From NCBI GenBank assembly GCA_964470285.1, contig CAYYBZ010000001.1, forward strand, positions 20,815-30,160: DNA of 9,346 nucleotides, in the 5' to 3' direction. The notes beneath the pieces are model-generated. The model was not told the DNA's origin. It was given only the letters and a program-made list of their open reading frames with translations, and searched no databases. This DNA is from CAYYBZ01 sp964470285 [NCBI: uncultured Oligoflexia bacterium] (GTDB lineage Bacteria; Bdellovibrionota_G; CAYYBZ01). Position numbers and translations under genes: made by a program. Below, one piece after another: positions 1 to 7,016 of this stretch. Within the stretch, counting starts at the first letter, position 1. Every line of letters starts with the position of its first letter.

Positions 1-943
1 TGATTTCCATTACAAACAAAACCATGGCCGAAATTAACAGAAGTAATCCAAGGTACGATATGGGTAAAATCTGCGTTGAGAACAAAAGCAGCAAAAGGGC
101 AACTCCTGCCGCAACTGCCGGGAAAATCATCCCGGGATGTGAGATTTCCACATAAATTCCTAAAACCATAATCAGCACGAGAAACATTATTACCGTAGGC
201 TGTGCAAAGAAATTCAATATCTTTAATTTAAAACCCATTTCAAATTTAGAAATAGCGGCACCCTTTGTGGCAAGCTTGAAACTTGCGTTTTTTAGTTTGA
301 CGTTCATTCCGTCCATTTTGTTTAAAAGCTCTTCAACATCCTTGGCTACAAGGTCAATAACATTATTTTTTAAAGCTTTTTCATTAGTGATTGAGGAACT
401 TTCCAAAACGGCCTTTCTTGCCCACTGCACGTTTCTCCCGCGTTCATTTGCTATGGATTCGATAAAGGCGGCTGTATCTTCTTCAATTTTTTTAGCCATA
501 TGCTTTCCGCCCTTTTTCTCGGGATCCTCTCCGGTAACCATCACAGGATGAGCGGCTCCTATATTTGTACCAGGAGCCATAGCTGCAACATTTCCGGCCA
601 TAGTAATGAATGTTCCGGCCGAGCCTGCGCGCGACCCTGATGGTGCTACGTAAACAACCGTAGGAACTTCCGAATTAAGCATTTGCTTGACAATTTTTCT
701 TGTTGCGTCAACCGTTCCGCCCGGAGTATCAAGCTTTAGAATAAAGCACTCAAAGCCTTCATTTTTAGTCTTATCAAGTGCCTGTTTCATAACTTCTACA
801 GTTCCTCCGTGAATAACACCGTCATATTCAAGAAGAAGTACTTTTTTTGTTATGTCTTTTTTTGCTTCCTGAGAATTTATCAAGGCCGCCGGTAACAGTG
901 AAACACCTAAAATCATTAATATAATTGCTATTTTCATTTTCAT
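1..943 (-). CDS. nfeD: NfeD-family membrane-bound serine protease (ClpP class), partial
   Basis: Reading leftwards from the ATG at 943, 314 codons are visible before the frame leaves the window. Residues 1-25 are a signal sequence. Residues 34-200 form a ClpP/crotonase-like protease domain with the typical KLDTPGG stretch (about 70-76). The motif GSRAGSAGT carries the likely nucleophile S108, and APGTNIGAAHP follows. K152, in KIEEDTAAFIESIANERGRN, aligns from memory with the catalytic Lys of archaeal PH1510, so a Ser-Lys dyad is seen intact. Three hydrophobic spans follow (about 249-267, 274-292, 297-314). Long NfeD proteins run to about 430-450 residues, so only the end of the membrane region and the C-terminal OB-fold NfeD domain should be missing. 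Family members are membrane proteases that cleave stomatin-like partners. A stomatin/SPFH gene often lies next to nfeD and could lie beyond the left edge. An in-frame ATG at 937 is an alternative start. No strong ribosome site precedes either ATG; the nearest purine run, GGTAAGG, is about 20 bases upstream. Confidence 0.93.
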   Translation of the reverse strand, partial: MKMKIAIILMILGVSLLPAALINSQEAKKDITKKVLLLEYDGVIHGGTVEVMKQALDKTKNEGFECFILKLDTPGGTVDATRKIVKQMLNSEVPTVVYVAPSGSRAGSAGTFITMAGNVAAMAPGTNIGAAHPVMVTGEDPEKKGGKHMAKKIEEDTAAFIESIANERGRNVQWARKAVLESSSITNEKALKNNVIDLVAKDVEELLNKMDGMNVKLKNASFKLATKGAAISKFEMGFKLKILNFFAQPTVIMFLVLIMVLGIYVEISHPGMIFPAVAAGVALLLLLFSTQILPISYLGLLLLISAMVLFVMEI

Positions 944-981
944 AATGCGCGCATTCTATAAGCCTTACCTGTTTTTGTAAA
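944..981 (-). promoter_or_regulatory. Possible nfeD promoter with a 12-bp palindrome at the start codon
   Basis: On the minus strand TTTACA (976-981) and TAGAAT (953-958) are 17 bases apart, an acceptable sigma-70-type pair. Transcription would then begin only a few bases before the ATG at 943, giving an almost leaderless message, which agrees with the absence of a well-placed Shine-Dalgarno sequence. The perfect palindrome AATGCGCGCATT (944-955) abuts the start codon and overlaps the -10 element, so it could be an operator. This is pattern matching only. Confidence 0.35.
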
Positions 982-1100
982 TGAGAATATTTAATCAATG
1001 ACCTTAATGTTACTGTTGTACCCGGAGATTAATTGCTTTCAGTTTTTTTAATTTGCTTTTTCATGGCTTAAACCGTGTTTACACAGAAAAAGCACGGCCT

Positions 1101-1381
1101 GTCCCTAAATCTGTAATATTTTAACGATTTGGATGAATGGGGACGTGAATGGGGACGGAGGCTTTCTGATTTAATTAATTCAATAAGTTAAATCACACCT
1201 ACTCTTGCAGCATACATGTCCCTAGAATTGACATGCTTTCAAAGCGACATAAGTTGAACACATTCAAAAATCACATAACTATACAATATCATTAAACCCA
1301 ACAACCTCCGTCCCCATTTCTGTTACGTCCCCATTTCTGTTACCCATTTCTGTTCCCATTTCTGTCGGTCCCCATTTCTGT
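1101..1381. repeat. Decayed REP-like repeat cluster (GTCCCCATTTCTGT unit)
   Basis: CCCATTTCTGT occurs five times on the plus strand (1313-1323, 1330-1340, 1343-1353, 1355-1365, 1371-1381), several copies preceded by GT or T plus an extra C. A degenerate direct copy lies at 1101-1116. At 1134-1157 a 12-mer, TGAATGGGGACG, is repeated head to tail; this is the same core in reverse orientation. The copy at 1148-1161 (AATGGGGACGGAGG) and CCTCCGTCCCCATT at 1305-1318 form a perfect 14-bp inverted repeat around 143 bases of AT-rich DNA. That core contains a small dyad (CATGTC 1215-1220, GACATG 1230-1235). No open frame fits inside. GTCCCC-type repeats of this kind recall REP elements mobilised by Y1 (RAYT/IS200-like) transposases, so the cluster may be a non-autonomous or internally deleted remnant; that link is inference. 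The rest of the 944-1524 gap holds only the regulatory elements listed separately, and I see no gene in it. Confidence 0.7.
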
Positions 1382-1408
1382 TTAAACAAATAATTACAAA
1401 TGGTTTTA

Positions 1409-1458
1409 CTGATAAACGTTGTCCGATAACTGGTAGCCGATAAAGCTTGAAATTATCG
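1409..1458 (+). promoter_or_regulatory. Three 14-nt-phased C(T/C)GATAA boxes plus an inverted copy, upstream of pruA
   Basis: CTGATAA at 1409-1415, CCGATAA at 1423-1429 and CCGATAA at 1437-1443 begin exactly 14 bases apart. The last box forms a dyad with TTATCG at 1453-1458 (9-base spacer) that spans the likely -35 element of pruA. Regular spacing just upstream of and over a promoter suggests a regulator binding site. No known regulator motif is recognised. Confidence 0.4.
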
Positions 1459-1474
1459 CCTATTCTGGTAATAC
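1447..1474 (+). promoter_or_regulatory. Likely sigma-70-type promoter of pruA
   Basis: TTGAAA (1447-1452), a 16-base spacer and TAATAC (1469-1474), with an upstream TGG giving an extended -10. A start near 1481 would leave a leader of about 44 bases containing the ribosome site TAAGGAG (1513-1519). Confidence 0.55.
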
Positions 1475-1524
1475 ATTTGCCTGCTTCAATTCACTCTAAT
1501 CAATATCCAGAATAAGGAGTTTTT

Positions 1525-3075
1525 ATGAATAAAGAGTTTAAAAATGAACCTTTGACAGACTTTTCTAAAGAGGATAATAAAAAAGCCTTTTTAGCGGCAC
1601 TTGAAAAGGTTGAGAAGGAAAAGGGCAAGGATTATGATCTCATAATCGGCGGTGAAAAAGTAAAAACAAAAGATAAAATTACCTCAATAAACCCCTCAAA
1701 CAAAGATGAAGTACTCGGGACTTTTTCCAAGGCCACACCGGAAATAGCAAATCAGGCAATAGAAACCGCGGCAAAGATTTTCGAAACCTGGAAATATACT
1801 TCAGCCGAAGACAGGGCCAACTACGCGTTCAAGGCCGCAGAAATAATGAAGAGAAAAAAACATGAACTTTCTGCAACCATGGTTTTGGAAGAGGGTAAAA
1901 ACTGGGTGGAAGCCGATGCAGATACGGCAGAAGCAATTGATTTTTTAATATTCTACGGACAGGAAGCCTTAAGATACGGAGCCGAGCAACCTATCACTCC
2001 ATATCCCGGTGAAAAGCCTGAAATGTTTTACATTCCATTAGGTGTTAACGTTGTAATTCCTCCCTGGAACTTTCCCCTTGCAATTTTAGTCGGCATGACA
2101 ACCGGTGCTTTTGTAACCGGAAACACCGTAGTTTTAAAACCCTCCAGTGATTCATGCTGGATAGGTTATAAATTCATGGAAATTTTAGAAGAAGCAGGTC
2201 TTCCAAAGGGAGTAGTCAACTTCTGCCCCGGTCCGGGAGCGATTGCGGGCGATGTAATGGTGAAGCATCCCAAAACAAGACTTATCGCTTTCACGGGTTC
2301 AAAAGAAGTCGGACTTCATATTGCTGAGCAGGCTGCAAAAACGGTTAAAGGCCAGATATGGATTAAAAGATTAATAGCTGAAATGGGCGGAAAAGACACG
2401 ATGATAATATGTGACGACGCTAAAATGGAAGAGGCGGCAGCCGCAACGGTTGCAGCGGCATTCGGTTTTCAGGGACAAAAATGCTCGGCATGTTCAAGAG
2501 TGATAGTCGATGAAAAAATTTACGATGAATTTGTTGAAAAAATCGTAGAAAAAACAAAGAAACTTACCGTAGGTCCGGTTAAGGATCACTCTAATTACAT
2601 GGGCGCTGTAATCAACAAAAAGGCCTACGACACAATTATGGATTATATAAAAATCGGTAAGACCGAGGGTAAACTTGTTGCTGGTGGTGAACCTGCGGAG
2701 GGCAACGGATTTTTCATTAAACCCACAATAATAGAAGGCGTTGACCCCATGGCAAAAATCAGCCAGGAAGAAATCTTCGGACCGGTTCTAGCAGTAATCA
2801 AATCCAAAAACTATGATGAAGCTTTAAAAATCGCGAACAATACCGAATACGGATTAACAGGCGCCGTTTTTTCCCAATCGAGAGAAAATCTTGAGAGGGC
2901 TAAAAAAGAATTTCATGTCGGAAACCTTTATCTAAACAGAAAATGTACAGGCGCTCTGGTCGGTGTTCATCCCTTCGGCGGATTCAATATGTCGGGAACG
3001 GATTCAAAGGCCGGCGGAAGAGATTATTTACTTCTCTTCTTACAGGCAAAATCGGTTTCTGAAAAAGTCAGCTAA
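1525..3075 (+). CDS. pruA: Delta-1-pyrroline-5-carboxylate (glutamate semialdehyde) dehydrogenase
   Basis: This 516-residue cytoplasmic enzyme oxidises L-glutamate 5-semialdehyde to glutamate with NAD+ (EC 1.2.1.88), the last step of proline breakdown and of ornithine/arginine routes through the same intermediate. The aldehyde dehydrogenase fold is complete: IPPWNFP (178-184) and FTGSKEVG (256-263) for the cofactor, AEMGGKD (285-291) with general base E286, GQKCSACS (317-324) with catalytic C320, EEIFGPV (415-421), and the C-terminal PFGGFNMSGTDSKAGG (483-498). Length and motifs match the stand-alone Bacillus RocA/PutC type of about 515 residues. They do not match the proteobacterial PutA fusion, so proline dehydrogenase must be encoded elsewhere. 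The start is secure: TAAGGAG lies 5 bases before the ATG. A microprotein gene follows after 3 bases. Catalytic residues are intact and there is no sign of decay. A general aldehyde dehydrogenase is the only alternative, and the RocA-specific C-terminus argues against it. Confidence 0.96.
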   Translation: MNKEFKNEPLTDFSKEDNKKAFLAALEKVEKEKGKDYDLIIGGEKVKTKDKITSINPSNKDEVLGTFSKATPEIANQAIETAAKIFETWKYTSAEDRANYAFKAAEIMKRKKHELSATMVLEEGKNWVEADADTAEAIDFLIFYGQEALRYGAEQPITPYPGEKPEMFYIPLGVNVVIPPWNFPLAILVGMTTGAFVTGNTVVLKPSSDSCWIGYKFMEILEEAGLPKGVVNFCPGPGAIAGDVMVKHPKTRLIAFTGSKEVGLHIAEQAAKTVKGQIWIKRLIAEMGGKDTMIICDDAKMEEAAAATVAAAFGFQGQKCSACSRVIVDEKIYDEFVEKIVEKTKKLTVGPVKDHSNYMGAVINKKAYDTIMDYIKIGKTEGKLVAGGEPAEGNGFFIKPTIIEGVDPMAKISQEEIFGPVLAVIKSKNYDEALKIANNTEYGLTGAVFSQSRENLERAKKEFHVGNLYLNRKCTGALVGVHPFGGFNMSGTDSKAGGRDYLLLFLQAKSVSEKVS

Positions 3076-3078
3076 TTA

Positions 3079-3198
3079 ATGAAAATATATTTACTCATAG
3101 TATTTATCGGGGTCCCGATCATTTATCTGGGACTCCGGTATTACTTCTTTTATTTAGACGACAAAGAAAAGAAAAAAAAGAGACGCAGAAAATTCTAA
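3079..3198 (+). CDS. 39-residue single-span membrane microprotein
   Basis: The ATG lies 3 bases after the pruA stop. The frame encodes 39 residues, starting MKIYLLIVFIGVPIIYLGLR. Residues 2-26 form one hydrophobic helix, followed by an acidic pair (DD, 27-28) and a strongly basic tail (residues 29-38, almost all Lys or Arg). This is the layout of a small inner-membrane protein with a cytoplasmic basic end. No separate Shine-Dalgarno is seen, so translation would depend on coupling to pruA. It probably shares the pruA transcript. I do not recognise a family and assign no function. Composition, position and tight spacing support a real gene, but a chance frame cannot be excluded at this length. 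Confidence 0.6.
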   Translation: MKIYLLIVFIGVPIIYLGLRYYFFYLDDKEKKKKRRRKF

Positions 3199-3329
3199 GC
3201 ACCCTCCCCAACTCTTGATGCCAATAAAAGTTGCTGCACTTTAGACAATCGTCATTTTATTCCGTTTAAGAATCATCTTATTAGACAACAAATACAATTG
3301 TTTACACATGATTTAAACTTTTAATTTTG

Positions 3330-3359
3330 TTGCATCGATAAGCTAATACACTTTATAAT
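3330..3359 (+). promoter_or_regulatory. Promoter of the large lipoprotein gene
   Basis: TTGCAT (3330-3335) and a perfect TATAAT (3354-3359) are separated by 18 bases in AT-rich DNA. A start near 3366 gives a leader of about 47 bases before the ATG at 3413. The rest of the gap from 3199 to 3412 shows no RNA structure or terminator that I can support, and no copy of the riboswitch found upstream of the paralogue at 9090. Confidence 0.6.
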
Positions 3360-3412
3360 TAAGGAATACATTAAATTAAGGTGGGAGTTTGCTCAAAAAA
3401 CGAGGGTCTATT

Positions 3413-6400
3413 ATGAAAATCACCAAAATCTATACTTATTTATCCGTGCTGATTTTGGTTGCTGCTTTTTCACTCATAACATGCACAAACAATAACCAAA
3501 CCTCGGGCCAAAAAGTTATAGGGAAATATCACTTCTTTCTTAATCCGGGATCAGGTGAAGTACGAATAACTCCTGTTAATATCGACATTGATTCAACATC
3601 TGAGTTTACAGGACAGTTTTACAATCTTGGAATCGAAAACTCAATAGATCTTCAAGCCGGCCTTTTAAGAATTAATCCTGAAAATTGCTCAAATGCTGAT
3701 TACAACGCTGCATCAGGAATATTAACAGCAAGTGTTAAACTTTTAAACCGGACCGCATCCGGCGGATCCATCTGTCCGACAGGAGCCGAAGATTTTTGTG
3801 ATGAAAATTATTTAGCCCCGATTGAACTGAGAATTTATTCGATAGGTACTTCGGGAATTTGCGATACAACGTGCGATGAAACATGCGAAAATCCGTCATG
3901 CATAGATACAACCGTTCCACCGCTTGCACAGACCTTTGAACAGGCCGACATGAGCAGCATGAATCATGATTCCGGCTGTACTACTTTAGCAGATACCGAT
4001 ACTAACGGTTATCTTGACTGTATGAGCGACGATCCGAATTTCACTTACACAAACTGCCCTGTAAGAAGCGGTCCTCCCTCCGACCCGTACGTTACCGGGG
4101 AATGCCCGGAGTACACATATCATCCAACATGGGATTATACTGAGAAATGCGACACCAACGACGCAAGCCCTTCTTACACATTGGAGCCTTCGGAATATTC
4201 AGGCTGTAAATTCCTGCAATTTACTTTCACTCATCCCGATCTTGATGCTACACATATACCCCTTCTAAGCTTCACTGCAGATGTTCTTGCCTATGTCGAT
4301 GACGGCACCGGCTTAGATGCTCCTTCAGTGGCCGCAGTTACATCACCCACAAATGTCTCTACACAAAACATCGCTGTTACGATAGATACCGGAGACGGCG
4401 CAGACTCAGTTCGAATAACCGGAGGAGTCGGTCAGATAGATTGCACAGACAACGACGTTTGCGACAACAATCCTGCAGCAGGAACCGTGACTCCTACTGT
4501 AACCTTAAACGCAAACACAACTAACAATTTGTATGTTTATCAGATTCAAACAACACCTATCAGAATCAGTTCGGCGACCCTTGTTCAAATAGTTCATGAC
4601 AGCGTAGCACCTCAGGTAAGCAGCACGAACCCGACTACAAATGAAGAAGATGTAAGTCCCGGAGCCAACATATTTATAACATTTTCTGAACCGGTTTCAC
4701 CTTCTACCGTAAGCGCAAGCACTATTCTCCTTTACCGCGGAGGAACATCAATTACAGGGGCGGTAAGCCTTTCTGGCGACGGCTACACCGCAACATTTAA
4801 TCCGTCTTCATCTCTAAACGGTTCGGCAATCCACACGGTAAGTGTTTGCGGAACAACCGGCGCAGCGCCATGCCCGTCGGCAGTTGAAGATTTGGCCGGC
4901 AGTGAACTTGCAAACGATTATCAATACAATTTTACTACAGCAAGCTCGGATTCAACCCCGCCTACTGTTAATTCAACCTCGCCGACTGACGGTGCAAGCG
5001 GAGTATCCCGAAACACTACCGTACAGATCAATTTTTCCGAACCCATTGACGAAAATACTTTAACCTCTCCGAGTGACAACATTATTATTGAGGACGGGAG
5101 CACAACCATAGCCGGTGATCTGACCCTTTCAGTAAACGGATTAACCGCAACATTTTCCCCAAACGACCCTGTCAATTTAAGCCCCGCTTATGAGTTCGAT
5201 GCAAGCACGGAATACACTGTTACGGTAAACAGCGGCTCCTCCGGCATAAAAGACCTTGTCGGAAACGCGCTTCAAACGGATTATATATTCACTTTTGAAA
5301 CAGGTTCTGGAACGGATACAACCAATCCCGAAGTTGTAAGTGCAACACCTTCAAACGGTGCGACAAATGTCAGCGAATACGTATCCCCTCAAGTCATTTT
5401 TTCAGAGGAAATTGACCCTTCGACGATAACGGGCAGCAATTTATTCCTAAAAAAGAAATCGGATGAAAGCCTTGTCCCTTCAACGGTTTCACTTTCCCAG
5501 GACGGGCTGACAGCGACTCTCGACCCGTCTTCCGCCTTAAACAACAATACTGCTTACGTTCTGACAATAGGCGAACAGATAAAGGACCTTGCCGGAAACA
5601 CTCTTCTTTCACCGCAAACGGTAGAGTTTTCTACAGCAGTTGCAGTCGATACAACAGCTCCCAGCGTTGTTTCAGTTACTCCGGCTGATGAAGCTACGGA
5701 TGCCAGTCCGTATACATCCGTTGTGATAACTTTTTCAGAACCGCTTGATCCCGATACGGTAAGTACGGGTACAATTGATTTAGGTTATTACACCGGATTC
5801 TTTACCTGGAACAATGTACCGGGTACGGTGCAGCTCTCAGAAGACGGCTACTCGGCATTTTTTATTCAGACAAATCCTCCCCTTGGAACAAACCGCGTTC
5901 ATTATCTAACCGTTACCGGAGGAACCGACGGAGTTAAGGATTTAGCAGGAAACGCTCTGGCCGCAGACTTCAACGCCAATTTTAGAACCGGCTCAGATAC
6001 GACAGATCCGTATGCGGCGGGTGTAGCCCCCTCTGACGGTGAAACCTCCGTCCCCGTAAATTCAAATATTATTATAACTTTTTCCGAGCCTGTAGATGCC
6101 GATACGGTAACAGGATCAAATCTCTATCTTTCCCCGTCTATTTCAGGGACAGTAACCCTGCTTTCGGATTATATTCATGCAAAGATAAATCCTACAGGGA
6201 ATTTAACCTCCTCGACTACTTATACTGTTTACGCTACCGCCGGAATAACAGATCTTGCGGGAAGATCATTAACCGCATCAAACACGGGCTTCACTACCGG
6301 CACAGCATCGGATACTTCAGGGCCATCAGTTAGTTCTACAGATCCGACAGATGAATCTTCAGGCTTTGAACGCTGGCAGAATTTAGAGATAGTATTCAAT

Positions 6401-7003
6401 GAAGCCGTGGATCCGAGTACAGTTTCTTCAAATTCTATTGAGCTTATAAGAGATTACGATTCTTCAAAAGTAGCGGCTAACATCATCCTGTCTGAAGATT
6501 CTACAACAGCAATTATTAATCCAACAAATCTGCTGGCAAATAACGAGGATTACACTTTAAACGTTAAAACCAGCATAAGAAATCTGGCGGGATATGCCCT
6601 TCAATCATTCACTGAGGTAAATTTCACAAGTAAAAATGAAACCGATTCTACTGCTCCGACCGTTAATTCTACGGATCCGGTTAACGGAGCATCGGGCGTG
6701 CCCGCTACAAAAACCGTTACGGTATACATGAACGAATCCATTGATCCGGACACCGCCGTTTCGGGAATTTTCAGGCTTCAGTACAGACTCTGGTTCTGGT
6801 GGGTTGAAGTGCCGGTAAGCGTGTCGATAGAGGATCAGGGACCAAGTGATCCCGTACCCAATGAACCCAGATCAAAAATAATTATTGATCCCGTATCAAA
6901 CCTCAACGGTGGAACAAATTATCAGATACTTATTGAAACCGATGTTGTTGACGATGCGGACAACAATATGGCCACTCAGTTTACCTCAGGATTTTCTACC
7001 TGA
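3413..7003 (+). CDS. Large surface lipoprotein: Cys-rich head and seven Big_5-type Ig-like repeats
   Basis: The protein has 1196 residues from ATG 3413, chosen because GAGGG (3402-3406) lies 6 bases upstream and because the lipoprotein signal MKITK...LITC then starts correctly. A TTG at 3389 would add 8 residues. C24 is the predicted lipidated Cys. Residues 35-81 match the N-terminus of the lipoprotein beginning at 9090. Residues 92-350 hold fifteen cysteines, including a C-x3-C-x3-C-x4-C cluster (150-163), and a DxDxNGxxD calcium-type loop (194-202). Residues about 303-396 look like a different Ig-like domain. Seven repeats of 102-119 residues then run from 397 to the end, each with the Big_5 signature (P-x-V...P-x-(D/N)-G-A...ITFSEPVDP-x-T-V...DLAGN...F-x-T). 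Only two cysteines (479, 487) lie in the repeats. Such repeats usually make extended stalks on adhesins or surface proteins; the function here is unknown. No LPXTG, autotransporter or secretion-system domain is seen at the C-terminus, so anchoring should be through the N-terminal lipid. Confidence 0.92.
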   Translation: MKITKIYTYLSVLILVAAFSLITCTNNNQTSGQKVIGKYHFFLNPGSGEVRITPVNIDIDSTSEFTGQFYNLGIENSIDLQAGLLRINPENCSNADYNAASGILTASVKLLNRTASGGSICPTGAEDFCDENYLAPIELRIYSIGTSGICDTTCDETCENPSCIDTTVPPLAQTFEQADMSSMNHDSGCTTLADTDTNGYLDCMSDDPNFTYTNCPVRSGPPSDPYVTGECPEYTYHPTWDYTEKCDTNDASPSYTLEPSEYSGCKFLQFTFTHPDLDATHIPLLSFTADVLAYVDDGTGLDAPSVAAVTSPTNVSTQNIAVTIDTGDGADSVRITGGVGQIDCTDNDVCDNNPAAGTVTPTVTLNANTTNNLYVYQIQTTPIRISSATLVQIVHDSVAPQVSSTNPTTNEEDVSPGANIFITFSEPVSPSTVSASTILLYRGGTSITGAVSLSGDGYTATFNPSSSLNGSAIHTVSVCGTTGAAPCPSAVEDLAGSELANDYQYNFTTASSDSTPPTVNSTSPTDGASGVSRNTTVQINFSEPIDENTLTSPSDNIIIEDGSTTIAGDLTLSVNGLTATFSPNDPVNLSPAYEFDASTEYTVTVNSGSSGIKDLVGNALQTDYIFTFETGSGTDTTNPEVVSATPSNGATNVSEYVSPQVIFSEEIDPSTITGSNLFLKKKSDESLVPSTVSLSQDGLTATLDPSSALNNNTAYVLTIGEQIKDLAGNTLLSPQTVEFSTAVAVDTTAPSVVSVTPADEATDASPYTSVVITFSEPLDPDTVSTGTIDLGYYTGFFTWNNVPGTVQLSEDGYSAFFIQTNPPLGTNRVHYLTVTGGTDGVKDLAGNALAADFNANFRTGSDTTDPYAAGVAPSDGETSVPVNSNIIITFSEPVDADTVTGSNLYLSPSISGTVTLLSDYIHAKINPTGNLTSSTTYTVYATAGITDLAGRSLTASNTGFTTGTASDTSGPSVSSTDPTDESSGFERWQNLEIVFNEAVDPSTVSSNSIELIRDYDSSKVAANIILSEDSTTAIINPTNLLANNEDYTLNVKTSIRNLAGYALQSFTEVNFTSKNETDSTAPTVNSTDPVNGASGVPATKTVTVYMNESIDPDTAVSGIFRLQYRLWFWWVEVPVSVSIEDQGPSDPVPNEPRSKIIIDPVSNLNGGTNYQILIETDVVDDADNNMATQFTSGFST
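4601..7000 (+). repeat. Seven tandem Big_5-type repeats within the large lipoprotein gene
   Basis: Repeat units, read from the translation, lie at about 4601-4939, 4949-5302, 5315-5635, 5648-5992, 5996-6301, 6311-6631 and 6644-7000. They share the frame but have diverged at nucleotide level, so this is an old protein repeat and not a recent DNA duplication. The last unit replaces the usual middle strands with an aromatic stretch (LWFWWVEV) and ends exactly at the stop codon. Repeats 5 and 6 are the shortest. Confidence 0.85.
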
Positions 7004-7016
7004 TTTTATTTTCTGT

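Noticed and set aside
267-551. Open frame on the plus strand, 94 residues
   Set aside because: It lies wholly opposite the nfeD coding sequence, whose protease motifs are unmistakable, and its own translation has no recognisable feature.
1311-1381. CRISPR array
   Set aside because: Units are only 11-16 bases with irregular 1-6 base gaps, and there are no unique spacers of usual length and no cas genes.
3109-3122. Hairpin ATCGGG/CCCGAT after pruA as terminator
   Set aside because: The loop would be only 2 bases, no T-run follows, and it lies within the microprotein frame.
3389-3412. TTG at 3389 as start of the large lipoprotein
   Set aside because: It would place RGS before the signal peptide. 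The ATG at 3413 has a well-spaced GAGGG and gives a normal lipoprotein n-region.
3199-3412. Second c-di-GMP riboswitch upstream of the large lipoprotein
   Set aside because: Searched by eye for ACGCAAAG, CCTAA/TAGGT and a GNRA-capped hairpin. None is present, and the leader is too short.
4842-5612. Open frames at 4842-5063 (+), 4921-5175 (-) and 5394-5612 (-)
   Set aside because: All lie inside the Big_5 repeat coding region in other frames, have no ribosome sites or recognisable domains, and arise from its codon bias.
7004-7016. Bidirectional terminator between the convergent lipoprotein genes
   Set aside because: The 13-base gap and its flanks show no GC-rich hairpin with T or A runs.
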